Positions 41,881 through 53,059 of a DNA stretch of 64,000 nucleotides are shown here, piece by piece. A program made the translations under genes and the position numbers. The notes below the pieces were generated by a model. It did not search any database, was not told where the DNA came from, and worked only from the letters and a program-made list of their open reading frames with translations. Every line of letters begins with the position of its first letter. The first letter of the stretch is position 1. This stretch comes from Panorpa germanica. Lineage: Eukaryota; Arthropoda; Insecta; Mecoptera; Panorpidae. The stretch covers positions 806,001 through 870,000 of the forward strand of contig CAVMBN010000222.1 in assembly GCA_963678705.1 (NCBI GenBank). Reading direction: 5' to 3'.

Positions 41881-44100
41881 TATTTTGTTTTAATACTTTC
41901 ATTTACAGTAATAAAGCAGTGTATTGACTTGTCTGCAGTCACCCGCCCATAAGCCCCAATCATCACCTCTTAACCCATGCTCTCTTACGTTTCCGAACTT
42001 TTAATTTGATTCCTCTAAACTTCCGCCATGGAGCGCCTCCTTTCTTCAGCACTCAGCATCGTCGGTCCTTAGAGTTCTTTCACAGCACCCCCGCTTTAGC
42101 GCTATAATTAAATAATCCTTCGTTTCCTCATCCCTGCGTAAAATTATCATTTACCCTAATGAAGCACAGTATTGAACAATGTCCACTGCCCCGCCCCTAA
42201 ACACCAATCATCACCTCTTGGCTCCATGCCTTGTATTATTCTCACACTTTTAATTGTATTCCTCTGTACCTCTGCCACAAAGCGCCCACTTGCAACACCA
42301 CAGCCCACTTGAGCATCATCGCTCATTAGGGCACTTTCCTATCGCCCCCGTTTTCGCGCAATCTTTAAATAATCCTGCTCTTCCACCTCCTGCGTAATAA
42401 TCTCTTAACTATTAGTTTTCAAAATTAATACTTTACTGGCAACCTACATACTAAATTTCATCCTGAGAAGTACATTATTTTTTATTAATTATTCGAATAG
42501 ATAAATGCTTGATCAAATTAATTTTCACTCATTTAAATGTAAACCTACTAATTACATTAATTCATTTATGTTTTTGAGAAAGCTTAGCGGTTCGCTCCTA
42601 ATAATCTCATCTCTAGCCCTTATCCTTCCTGTTATTGCACTTTCGATTTATTCCCCATGCAATGCCTACACTTCCAGCACTAAAGCACATATTCTGCAAC
42701 ACGGTTACCTTCCAGAGCCATTATAATCTATCGCCACTAGTTCTAACACCACCGTTACTTAGTACTGAACCACAGCGCCACCCTCTCCACCAATCAGGCA
42801 CTACCAATTCTATATTATAGCAATTTATTTACATAATTAAAACTGCACTGTAATCTTATGTTCTAATTTTCGTATTTATATTTACGATATAATATTAGTC
42901 TCTTCATTAATCCTCGCTCCTGAAATAAAATTGTCAAATTTAAGGCACAGCAATCTATTTTGCTCGTAACAATTCTCTCTACCTTAATAACCTTTATCTA
43001 CCTCTACTTTTATAAATGAACGAAATTTCAAAACTGAGCTCTTTGGCAAAGCCTTTCCCGCCCATACTTTCTCAAATTTACGTTACTACTGAGATTCAGT
43101 TTTTTTTTTTGCAAATATGCACATACACAGTTTTCAATTTTTATATTTGATATTTGGAACTATTTATTGGAACCCGATTTATTTGCACTACAAACGCAGA
43201 AATAAAAATCCAATTTTACTACGGGATGTAATTTGAATATCTAACATATAGAGTTTTTTTTATTTATCTTTATCCACTTCGATCTAATAATACCATTTAT
43301 TCTAATGAAACACTGTATTGAACAATATTCAGTATCACCAACGACAGCATATTAGTTCTATTATTACCGTAATTTTAATTTAATTTCGTTGCACCTATAT
43401 TACAGACGCCAACTTACAGTACCGCGGAACACGCTCAGCAATCCTCTATCTCTCCTGCACTGAGCGCCGTCGCCACTTGGCGGGAGTACTGTCTCCCGTG
43501 CCAATACTTATGTTATTCGAATTAAATGTCTCTACGCTTCCGCCTCGCTATGAACCAATCTCTTCAGAAATTAATTTTCAAAATTAATACTTAACTGCTA
43601 TCCTACATACTAAATTTCAACCTTATATGCACATTATCTTTAGAAATAAGTTAAGTTTTTAATTAAGTTAAATTAAAAATAAATATATATAAATGCTTGT
43701 TAAATTATATTTTTACCCATTTCACTCTAAACCTGCCAATTACATCAATTACATTCTGTAATAAACAATACCAAGCGCCACGCACTTTTAATTTAATCCT
43801 ACCGCACCGTCCCTAACTCATATAGTTGCTTTCCTCCATCAACCCTGCTTCGAGCATCTTGGCCTATTTTTTAACCCCGGCGCCCCATCCCTCTCGCCAC
43901 TCCAATATACTATACTTCCACTTCAATACTCTAAAAATTCATTCAAGTAATTAATACTGCACTGTAAACTAACATACTAAATTACATATTTATATCTAGA
44001 ATATAATATTAGTCTTCTCATTTACCTCCGCCGCTGAAGTAATATTGTCAAATTTTAATCAAAGTAATCTATTTTGCTCGTACTCAACATTTTCTCTAGC
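41880..44100 (+). repeat. Diverged C-rich/AT-rich repeat array, period about 250 bp or longer
   Basis: Blocks recur in order: TTTACC.TAATGAAGCAC.GTATTGA at 41904, 42153 and 43288; CCCGCCC.TAA.C.CCAATCATCACCTC at 41943 and 42190; CTTTTAAT.T..TTCC near 41998, 42247 and 43786; TTTTCAAAATTAATACTT at 42417 and 43576; TAACATACTAAAT at 42445, 43604 and 43972; ATAATATTAGTCT near 42889 and 44004; TCTATTTTGCTCGTA near 42952 and 44067. Spacing of the first pair is about 250 bp. Small frames here have no motifs. Confidence 0.65.
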
Positions 44101-44405
44101 TATTTTAAATCACCGTTTATAAAGAACCCCACAAATTGAATTTAAAAATTGTAGGTCTGGCAAAACATAAACTTCCCGAATATTTAAAAATTTTGCACCG
44201 CTACTGAAATATGTATAATTAGAGTCTCAATACTTAGTCTTAATTTTATTTTTTCCACATATTGTACTATTACCCACCCCTTTCCTCCATCGCTTGCCTT
44301 CCGGATCCGTAGTGTTCTGCCTCCAGACGCAACCCTTTTCAATTTAATTTTATATTGCATGTAATTTTTTATACAATAATTTATTTTACAATAATATTTT
44401 TCCTG
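44101..44405 (-). repeat. Inverted unit of the 240-bp family and AT-rich flank
   Basis: On the minus strand, AAGTATTGAGACTCTAATTATACATATTTCAGTAGCGGTGCAAAATTTT (44245-44185) matches the GTATTGAGA...GTGCATATTT...CAGTAGCGGCG blocks of the 7.9-12.9 kb array. GCAAATATGCACA at 43112 may be a second inverted piece. The 83-codon minus-strand frame here is a by-product. Confidence 0.5.
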
Positions 44406-44615
44406 TTTGAAAAGGAGTATTAATCGCTTATACAAGCCTAAAACAGATATTAAATTTAAAAAGGAGTATAAATCGCTTATGCAGGCCTACCAAATATTAA
44501 AAATAATAGTAAAATAAAATATAAATTACACAACGTAATACTCAATAATTAAATAATAATTAACATAATAATTTTCTAAAAATTAATATAAATCGCTTAT
44601 ATAGGCTTAACGAAA
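44406..44615 (+). repeat. Three copies of a TATAAATCGCTTAT motif
   Basis: GGAGTATTAATCGCTTATACAAGCCTAA (44413), GGAGTATAAATCGCTTATGCAGGCCTAC (44463) and TTAATATAAATCGCTTATATAGGCTTAA (44583) are direct repeats separated by 50 and 120 bp. They sit just before the gag region of the following Gypsy fossil, so they may belong to its LTR or leader. A TATA-box role is possible but only inferred. Confidence 0.6.
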
Positions 44616-45206
44616 ATTAAAATAATATTTAAATTATTATTAAAAATAATATTAAAATAAAATATAAACTGCATAACATATTAAATACATAACATAATAC
44701 TTGCAAAATAATTAAATTTTAATTAAAATAATAATTTCTAAAGTAAAATCACCTTAATAAACAAAATGGCGAATTACACGTGTTTTTTTTTAATTATATA
44801 AAAGAATTTAACGGAGAGAATTCATTAGCAGAATTTATAAAACATTGCGAAATTATTATACAAAATTTTTATCAATTTCACAGTGAAGATGAGGCCCGAA
44901 CGGAAGCTAGAAAGCACAACTCCCTTTACAATACTTATGGGAATAAAATCTAATATTTTTTGTTGGTAAAGCCGCAATTATATCAGAAAACAAGGATACT
45001 AACGGTTATTATGAGTTAAAAAAATAATAACAACCCACTTCGGAAACCACAAAAGCGAAACATAGCTAATTAGAGATTTAATGCTACTTAAGCAAGATAC
45101 GAATGAAACTGCTTTATCGTTTTACGATCGCTGCGTAAAAATACAAAACAATTGAATTAATAATATTCGTATTAATAAACCAACTGCTACTATACTATAT
45201 GCGAAA

Positions 45207-45578
45207 ATGGAAACATACGCTAATCTAACCCTAGAAAGTTTCCTAACCGGACTAAATGACCCTCTAGGTTGTCAGCTACGGCTACAAAGTTTAAGCAAAA
45301 TGGAGGACGCCCTGAAACTAATATTCCGAGAAGACACATTGAAAACTAGTAGAATACATCAAAATAAATTAATGAGACCAGACATTAAACCAATCAAAAC
45401 TCTCCAACAATTCCCACAAAAAAACTTATATCCTAACTTTAATAAGCTGAAAATTAACCCCGTATTGCAAGACCATATACCAAGATTTAATTTCCAAAAT
45501 ATACTAACATACATCAACCCAACCAACCCACCTTGCAATCTTCCACAACCAAAAACATCCGTCCAAACTAATGTCTGA
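45207..45578 (+). pseudogene. Gypsy-4 gag C-terminal part (fossil)
   Basis: YANLTLESFLTGLNDPLGCQ and SLSKMEDALKLIFRED match the helical capsid region of Gypsy gag proteins. It is followed by a Pro/Asn/Gln-rich tail without a CCHC knuckle, as in gypsy/17.6-type gags. An earlier gag piece is visible near 44.8-45.0 kb. Confidence 0.75.
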
Positions 45579-45872
45579 AACAAAAAACCAAACCAACCAA
45601 TAAGACGCTAGTGGACGCCGATGGATACTAACTCTGGAAACAGAGTACAGAATAACTGGAGACCCCAATTCTCAAGACAAAAAGGGACAAAATTACATTG
45701 CTAAAAACTTAAACTTCACTAAAGAACAGCAGGAACAACAACAAGAAGAAAAATACCAAGAATACGATTTTTCGCAATACGGAGAATATCAACCCGAAGA
45801 AGAACCACAGGAAGAAAATGAAAATTTTCACGTGGACAGCAGTATCACAGAGAACAAATAATTCTAAATAAC

Positions 45873-46244
45873 GTGGACTACAATGTGTTACCATACATTA
45901 TAGATTCTGTTTTAAATATAAAACTATTAATAGACCCCAAAATTATCCATAAATATTTACCTGAAACTATAAGTTATGAGCCTTTCGTTATAAAAACAGC
46001 CCACAATACAAGAAAGCACAACGAAGTTGCACGAGTACTATTATTTCCAATTTTTACTTCTCCAGAAGAAACGTGTAAATTATATCAATTCAAATTAAAC
46101 AGAAAATACGACGGACTAATCGGTATGGAGCTATTAAGAAACGTAGAATCTAATTTAGACTTTACTAATCATAAATTGATGACCAAAAATGCAGTAATAC
46201 CAATATTTTACCAAAATATAACGAAAGATCAGTTAAATAAATAG
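45873..46244 (+). pseudogene. Gypsy-4 protease region (fossil)
   Basis: VDYNVLPYIIDSVLNIKLLI, then FKLNRKYDGLIGMELLRNVE: the G-[LM]-[DE]-LL motif marks the C-terminal part of a retroviral-type aspartic protease. The N-terminal catalytic region is not clear. Confidence 0.6.
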
Positions 46245-46269
46245 AAATTCGACATAATCACCTTAATGA

Positions 46270-47130
46270 GAAAGAAAAATTTTATTTACAAAATTTACTA
46301 AACGATTATGCCGATCTATTTAGAGGGGAAGAAGAACAACTTAGTTTCACAAATAACATCAAACACGAAATTAAAACTATTAATGACGAACCTATAAATA
46401 CAAAAACTTATAGATATCCGTATGTCTATGAGGACGAAATAAACAAACAAATAAATAAATTACTCCACGATAAAATCATTCAACCGTCAAACTCACCGGG
46501 GTCTTCACCTGTATGGATGGTAACCAAAAAGGACGACGTAAGTGGAAGAAAATTTTTTAAAATGGTTATAGACTACCGCAACCTAAATAACAGAACTATT
46601 GATGATAGGTATCCAATACCCAACATCGCTGATATATAGGACAAGCTAGGTAATAGCCAATATTTTACCACATTAGATCTTGACAGTGGGTTTCATCAGA
46701 TAGAAATGAAGGAATGTGATATCCCGAAAACTGCGTTTAACGTCGAGAATGGTCATTACGAATTTAACCGTATGCCATTCGGGTTAAAAAACGCCCCTGC
46801 CACCTTTCAAAGAGTAATGGATAACATCCTCAGAGATAAAATACCTTGCACCTGCTTAGTCTATTTGGACGACATACTAATATACTCGACATCGCTTTAA
46901 GAATACATAACAAAATTAAGACTAGTATTGAACAAACTGAGAAGTGCAAACATGAAGGTCCAGATAGACAAATGCGAATTCTTAAAAAAGAAAACTGAAT
47001 TTTTAGGTCACGTAATAATACCGGAAGGAGTTAGACCTAACGCAAAAAAAAATAGAGGGAATCAGAAAATTTCCTATACCAAAAACAATAACAGAAATAA
47101 AGTCATTTCTGGGATTATTAGGGTATTATA
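46270..47130 (+). pseudogene. Gypsy-4 reverse transcriptase part (fossil)
   Basis: All main RT blocks are recognisable: [63 protein letters not shown] and the KCEFLKKKTEFLGH thumb start. The spacing is that of 17.6-like RTs. Broken in several places. Confidence 0.88.
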
Positions 47131-48145
47131 GGAAATTCATAAAAGATTTTGCTAGAATAACAAAACCTATGACTAGATTTTTGAAAAAAAAAACGTAGCA
47201 ATAAAACACGACAAAGAATATATCAAGGCATTTACACCATAAGGAAGTGTTGTGCAATTGCACTTTGTTACAATACACTGATTTTAAAAAGCCATTTGTA
47301 CTAACTACAGATGCATCCAACTATGCTCTGGGAGCGATACTTTCGCAAGGACCTATAGGATCCGATAAGCCCATCGCATTGTATCGAGGACAATAAACGA
47401 GTCGAAATAAAATTACTCCACCATAGAAAAAGAACTCTTAGCAATAATATGGGCAACAAAATACTTTAGACCCTACTTATATGGAAGGAAATTCACCATG
47501 GTCACTAACCATAAACCACTTGTCTGGCTGGATTCATTAAAAGACCCAAACATGAAAATGATAAGGTGGAAAATTAAATTATCCGACTACGACTATACTG
47601 TTGAGTACAAAAACGTAAAGAAAATACGAATGCAGATGCACTAAGCCGAATCATAATAAATGCAAACGAAAATGAGGATAATGACAGCTTATTAAACAAT
47701 CCGGAAGTTATAACAGCACTAGACAACTTCATGACGGCAGCGGACGCGCTAGATAACGACAGTTCTAGCTTGTACAATAACCCTAACGACACAGAGAGAG
47801 GTAAATTAAACACACCAGTCTTAGAACCCCTACCGGAAATAGTAACATGTGAAAGACCTAACTCAATAACAGAGCACCCTTCTGTTATCCAAATACCAAG
47901 TGAGGAAAGCTCAGAAGATTCAAACACCATGCATTCAAAAGAAGATTCAACACCAGGCATCACGATCAGCGAGGACCCACTAGAAATTAAAAGAAACCAA
48001 ATAATAATTATCACTGAACCAACACCAATGCAATGTAAAAACCCTAAAATCGACAGTAAATAACAAATTAAATTAAGTATTCAAAGAAATCAAGAAAAGC
48101 ACGACCTATTAATATTCACACTAACCAAACTAAATCCAATAGCTA

Positions 48146-48253
48146 CAAAACAGCTAAAACCACAGCTGGTAATCTGTCTAACACCCACTAAGGTGTAAGG
48201 TAGACCCACAATTGGAAACGTCAACAAGGATAGTATTATTTGTCACCCCCACA
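48146..48253 (+). repeat. 108-bp repeat, copy 1
   Basis: CAAAACAGCTAAAACCACAG ... TTTGTCACCCCCACA. It recurs at 56681-56788 with three mismatches by eye. It is directly followed by a primer-binding site, so it is probably the end of the Gypsy-5 5' LTR. Confidence 0.8.
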
Positions 48254-48254
48254 C

Positions 48255-48272
48255 TTGGGGGCTCAACCGGGA
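48255..48272 (+). promoter_or_regulatory. Gypsy-5 primer-binding site
   Basis: TTGGGGGCTCAACCGGGA. It resembles the tRNA-Pro-type site TGGGGGCTCGTCCGGGA known from retroviruses. A related site, TTGGGGGCTCAACTTAAGG, is at 56649. Confidence 0.6.
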
Positions 48273-48279
48273 TAAAGGA

Positions 48280-48382
48280 AAAACCAAGTTTATTCAGTAA
48301 AGAATATTCTTAACCTTTGAACCAGAACTATTGACCAACAGATAAGGAAACCTAGTTTATTCAGTCAAGAATACTCTTAACT
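48280..48382 (+). repeat. Direct repeat in the Gypsy-5 leader
   Basis: AACCAAGTTTATTCAGTAAAGAATATTCTTAAC (48283) recurs 64 bp later as AACCTAGTTTATTCAGTCAAGAATACTCTTAAC. Each copy contains an AAGAATA.TCTT near-palindrome. Purpose unknown; packaging-leader repeats are one possibility. Confidence 0.7.
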
Positions 48383-48453
48383 TCCAGGTGCGTACAATTT
48401 ACTCGTTAAAGTAATTGCACTTCAATCTGTTAGCAGTGATAAATATAACATTG

Positions 48454-49332
48454 ATGGAGGAATTAAACAACTTGTCAGTAGCAGAATTACGTCGAGAACT
48501 TAGCTTCGTTGGACTAAGTCAGCGTGGAAATCGTGCTGAATTATTAACAAGAATGAACTCGTATAATAGCAAAGTTTGAGAACAGAAGAGCAGGTCTGTA
48601 AACAATGAAACAGTCAATAAAACTAATTATACGTTTTTAGATTTAGAATTGGCTTTACCTAAATATGATGGACTTAAAAATGTCAAATTATGGATCAAAC
48701 AATTTGATGATTTCTGTGACAAGGCGGAAATAGATACAAAATACAGATATTTGTATGCCAGGAGATTGTTAACTAATACCGCAAAACAATTTGTCAATTT
48801 TGAAACCAGGATAATAAACTGGGATACATTTAAATCGTATTTGATCGATGAGTTCGACACGAGTTTAAATAGTGCACAGGTGCACAAAATGCTTCAACAA
48901 AGGTTGAAGAAACCAGAGGAAACTTTTCGTCAATATGTTTATGATATTTTAGACATAGCTCGACAAGCAGATGTCGAAGAAGCAGCTAATATAGATTATA
49001 TCATAGCAGGTATTCGTGACAGTACAGCTAATAAAGTAATACTGTATGGAACTGAAAATATTGCACAACTTAGACGTAAGCTTGAACAATATGAAAAAAT
49101 GAAAATGGATAGTCAGGACTATGATAGGAGATCAAGGTCAAGTACAAAAACAAAAACTGAGACAACAGGTGAGAAGATTAAATGTTTTAATTGTGGTTCG
49201 TTATCACACTCATCTAAAGTGTGTCCAGATAAAGACAAGGGTTACAAATGTTTTACTTGTGGTAATTATGGACATGTTAGTCGAAACTGTAAAACTAAAA
49301 TAAAACTGTTAAATCGGAGCATAATGTTATGA
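48454..49332 (+). pseudogene. Gypsy-5 gag part (fossil)
   Basis: Starts MEELNNLSVAELRRELSFVG and continues LSQRGNRAELLTRM, which fits the SAP helix-turn-helix motif (L..ELR..L...GL...G.K.ELL.R). Then comes the capsid-like helical region (RYLYARRLLTNTAKQFVNFE; VHKMLQQRLKKPEETFRQYV) and two zinc knuckles, CFNCGSLSHSSKVC and CFTCGNYGHVSRNC, near 49.18-49.29 kb. SAP motifs bind DNA; a role for one in gag here would be inference. Broken at least once. Confidence 0.8.
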
Positions 49333-49853
49333 GAGTGGAAATGATAAAATCAATTTGTGTTAATAAAAGCAGTCATGTAAACGCTTTAATAGATACTGGT
49401 AGTGATTTATCAGCAGTGCGCGAAGACTATTTTAAAACATTAAAGAATGTTAAATTATATGACTCTGCTATAACAATGCGCGGTTTGTCAAACTCTCGAG
49501 TAAATTCTTTAGGTAGAATAAGATTGGACGTTGAAATTGATTCAGAACATTACGCTAGTTATTTTGAAGTGTTACCATCACAGGCGATGCATATGAACAT
49601 GGTGATAGGTTTGGACATTATAGCTAAAGCTAGAGTGATTATTGATAACACAGGTGTTAAATTTCATAAACTTTATAACGATAAAGATGAAAATGAAAGT
49701 GAAGTTAAACAATTAATGACATTAAAAATAGACAATGGTGATAAAGAAAGTGAACTAGACTTATCTCATATAAATGATAAAAATGTTGTTAATAAAATAC
49801 ACGAGTTAGTGGACAATTACAAACCAAAAGAGTATTTCAACTCTGAAATTTAA
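49329..49853 (+). pseudogene. Gypsy-5 protease part (fossil)
   Basis: VNALIDTGSDLSAVREDYF holds the aspartic protease DTG triad; MVIGLDIIAKARVIID is the C-terminal GLD motif. The 174-codon frame slightly overlaps the gag frame end. After about 49.75 kb the reading is the linker towards RT. Confidence 0.8.
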
Positions 49854-50089
49854 ATGACAATTACATTGAAAGATGATACTTCCATATTTTCTAGGCCACG
49901 TAGACTACCACCTGCAGATTGACTAGATGTTCAAGAGCAGCTGGATGAAGGGTTAGAAAAGGATGTCCTACAGGCAGCCCAGGAAATGAACGACCTAGGT
50001 TTTGTAATTAAACAAGGCACTGTTCGTACCACTAAGGATAAGGTCAAAGCCGTCAAGCATTTTTCGAAGCCGAAGACGACGATACAAGC

Positions 50090-50921
50090 AAAGAACTATG
50101 CAGGAGAGTATATAATAGAAAATAAATTATTATACAGGTTAAAAGACGATCAAAAGCTGTTAGTAGTACCAAGTAACATGCAATCAGAAATAATACGTAA
50201 AGCACACGACATAGGACATTGTGGATTGCATAAATGTCAAGAAATAATTAACAGAGAATTTTGGATCAATGATTTAGCTAAAAAAATTAATAACTGTATA
50301 GATAATTGCATAAAATGTATACTAGCAAGTAGAAATGTAGGTAAAGTAGAAGGATACTTAAACTCTATACCTAAGGTAGGTTTACCTTTAGACACATGGC
50401 ATATAGATCATTTAGGACCTTTACAAACAACAAGCAAAAAGTATAAACATATTCTCGTTATAGTAGATGCTTTTACAAAATTTGTTTGGTTGTTTCCTAC
50501 TAAATCATCAGGCACTGATGAAGTATTACAGAAATTGAAAGTGATAGCAGAAGTATTCGGAAACCTAAGAAGGTTAATTTCTGACAGGGGTACAGCTTTT
50601 ACTTCAACAGATTTCAAAGATTATTGTACTGCAGAAAACATTGAACATGTGTTAATAATTACAGGAGTACCAAGGGGTAATGGCCAGGTGGAACGAATAA
50701 ATGGAATTATTGTACCTGTGTTAACGAAGTTAGCCCTAACAGATCCTAGTAAGTGGTATTTACATGTAAGTAAACTACAGTTAATGCTAAACAGTACTTA
50801 TCAAAGAGGTATTAAAATGACACCATTTGAATTGATGATTGGGGTTAAAATGAAAACCAAACAAGACATAAAAATAATAGATTTGATTACAGAAGAAATA
50901 CAAAATGTCTTGAAGTTGTGA
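50090..50921 (+). pseudogene. Gypsy-5 integrase part (fossil)
   Basis: Finger: HDIGHCGLHKCQEIINREFW ... CIDNCIKC (H-H-C-C). Core: WHIDHLGP (first Asp), LISDRGTAFTS (second Asp) and GNGQVERINGI (Glu), with about 35 residues between the last two as usual for DDE integrases. A typical end, MLNSTYQRGIKMTPFELMIG, follows. The core residues are all visible, but the element around it is broken. Confidence 0.88.
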
Positions 50922-50969
50922 GAAGCGCTGCATTCGGCTTAACTTGATTGGAGCGTCCTCTGCAGGGGC

Positions 50970-52559
50970 GATGCTAGTGAGTTGCCGTCCTATTAAGAGG
51001 TGTCCAGGTGTGATGGGAATAAGGTCATTGGGATCATTGGAAGCGGGATAAAGAGGGCGTGAATTGGGTATTGCCTCAATTTGAATTTGCAGTGTATAAT
51101 TGTCTTTGAAATTAAGATGATTATTTCGTTTTGTTAGTTTGGCAGGTGGATAAAAATGTACAATACTGTATTTGAAACAGTCTGTTTCAGAGTGCCATTT
51201 AACAACTAAAATTTCGAAATGTTCTATATCTCCTGGTTCGATATAGAAGAGTTTGTCATTTATAGTATTGTCTAAATCGAGTAAAATAGTAGGATCATTT
51301 GATATCCATTTTCGTAAGTAAAATCCTGCACTGCTTAATGTTTCAATGATTTTAGTACAGCGTAGCTTAAATTCTGATAGATCATTTGAACCAGTCAGAA
51401 TTATATCAACATAGAAATCATTAACGATGGTGTTTGCGGCATTTGGATGTGATTTTAAAAATGATAATTTAGACTTTGAATGTAGGTTAATTAACCATAG
51501 TTGTTGTATCATTAATTTACAGGTTATGACCCAAGGTGATAGTAATGCGAGTGGATCAAAAGTTTTAGTGATGAATGATAAAACATTTTCTTTGGTTAAT
51601 TTTATGAGTATTTTCATTGAATTTTGTAATTCCATGACCGTTAAAATACCGTTTGTCTTATTTTGTTTGGTTTTGGAATTGTGTATAGAACGAAAACAAT
51701 ACGCGGTGACTCTATTGATCGTTTTCAAGTTTGAAAATGTGTCAAATGTAGGATTTGACTTGGTTATGGAGTGATTTGACAATATGATTGATTTATGTTG
51801 TTTGCTATTAACACACTTTCTTTGTGGTGAAAGAAAGGGTTTAGTAGTTGCTGTCTTGGAAACTCCTATCGTTGAGGCGGGCAATTTTATTGGTAACGTT
51901 AATACTGGTCTACCATCGGAATCTCGAGTGGTAGTTTTGTCGTAATGATCTTGGTATGCTTGTTCTTCTATAGTTAAAGTGCTACATTCCTTAACAGACT
52001 CGATTTCCCAAAACTTGGAAATTTGAGTTTGTAAGGATGTGTGATAACAATGCGCATGATTGTTGTTAGTAATAGATTTGTATTTGGTTACTATCCAACC
52101 CAATGAAGTGTTTTGTAAATGCAATCGATTATTGTATAGTTTTGTTTTGCCAACGCGTAATAGGTTCCAAAATATATCAGCACCTAACAATAAATCCACG
52201 GATTGTGGTTTGTTAAAACTAGGATCTGCTAGCTTTATGTTATGCGGTATTGATAAATTGACAATGTTTAATGCGATGTGTGGAAAATTGTCGGTTATTT
52301 TGTCTATAAGAAGACAATTTACAAATGTTTTGTAATTATTAGTTGAAGAATGCAAAGCGATTTTTGCTTGCTTGTGAATTTTAGTTTCGGAGTTACCAAT
52401 TCCTGTTATTACTACATCCGAATTAGTAGTAGGAACGTTTAATTTTCGTAATAAACTTTTGGTAATGAAGCTTGTTTGACTACCATTATCCAGAAGCGCG
52501 CGAGCAGTAATTGTTTTACCGTTTTTGTCAGGAATGTTCACCAAAGCGGTTGATAGCAT
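50970..52559 (-). pseudogene. BEL/Pao protease and pol pieces (fossil)
   Basis: Near the start, LLDNGSQTSFITKSLLRKL and SVDLLLGADIFWNLL are the A17 protease (DUF1758) landmarks; SLGWIVTKY leads to the pol linker. Later segments belong to the RT region (LLSPWVITCKLMIQQLWLI; FYVDIILTGSNDLSEF) and to the end of the integrase region (DPNDLIPITPGHLLIGRQLT). Distances between these landmarks are shorter than in intact family members, so the fossil is incomplete. Tail-to-tail with Gypsy-5. Confidence 0.82.
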
Positions 52560-53059
52560 AGCTTGATTTTTCTGATTGACGTGCGCCGTGAGTGTGCTAG
52601 AAGTGGTAGCTTTAGGAATGGAAGTGTCTGATTCTTCCGTTTCAATGTGTAGCTATGTATGATGCTTTTTGTTGCAAGTATTGCAACGGTATTTTGAAGG
52701 ACAGCTGCTAATATTGTGACCCTTGCGTAGGCAATTTAAGCACTGCTGTCTTCTTTGGATCTCACTGATCCGAGCCCTAACGTTGAGTTTTAAAAAATTG
52801 TGGCAATGTCTTACAATGTGATCTTTGTTACAAAAGGAACATTTGTCGCATGGTGTTGTGAAAAAGACTTGTGCGGTCTTGATTTATGAGTATAATTAGA
52901 ATCACAACTATGTTCATCCAACTCGTGTGCCCGTTCGAAGATAAAAGAAAGCATGGTGTCAATTTCTTGGTAATCGGTTTTAGAAATGTCGGAAGCTAAC
53001 CAATGTTTCTTTGTTTCAGAGTCTAGCTTTTTAGATATTAAAATTGCAACTATGTGGTT

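Larger units (their letters stand above)
44616..48145 (+). mobile_element. Ty3/Gypsy LTR retrotransposon fossil (Gypsy-4)
   Basis: Parts in order: gag about 44.77-45.58 kb (FNGENSLAEFIKHCEIIIQN at the start), a Gln/Glu-rich stretch near 45.7-45.86, protease about 45.87-46.24 kb (DGLIGMELLRNVESN), RT about 46.3-47.1 kb ([60 protein letters not shown]), RNase H about 47.27-47.65 kb (LTTDASNYALGAILSQGP) and an acidic Ser/Glu-rich stretch to 48.06 kb. This is the 17.6/gypsy type of RT. Broken, with many breaks. No integrase is recognised before the next element begins at about 48.15 kb. LTRs not delimited. Confidence 0.82.
48146..50921 (+). mobile_element. Ty3/Gypsy LTR retrotransposon fossil with SAP-like gag (Gypsy-5)
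   Basis: Begins with a 108-bp terminal-type repeat (48146-48253) and a primer site (48255-48272), then a leader with a repeated block, gag about 48.45-49.33 kb, protease about 49.33-49.85 kb and integrase about 50.1-50.92 kb. Gag has a SAP-like N terminus, a helical core (LPKYDGLKNVKLWIKQFDDF) and two CCHC knuckles. The protease has VNALIDTGSDLSAV. The integrase has its HHCC finger and the D, D, E core. Broken and incomplete; sequence of a minus-strand BEL element begins right after the integrase. Confidence 0.82.

Noticed and set aside
42505-42820. Two overlapping small frames with a hydrophobic stretch
   Set aside because: Inside the diverged repeat array, no homologous motif, and not conserved between repeat units.
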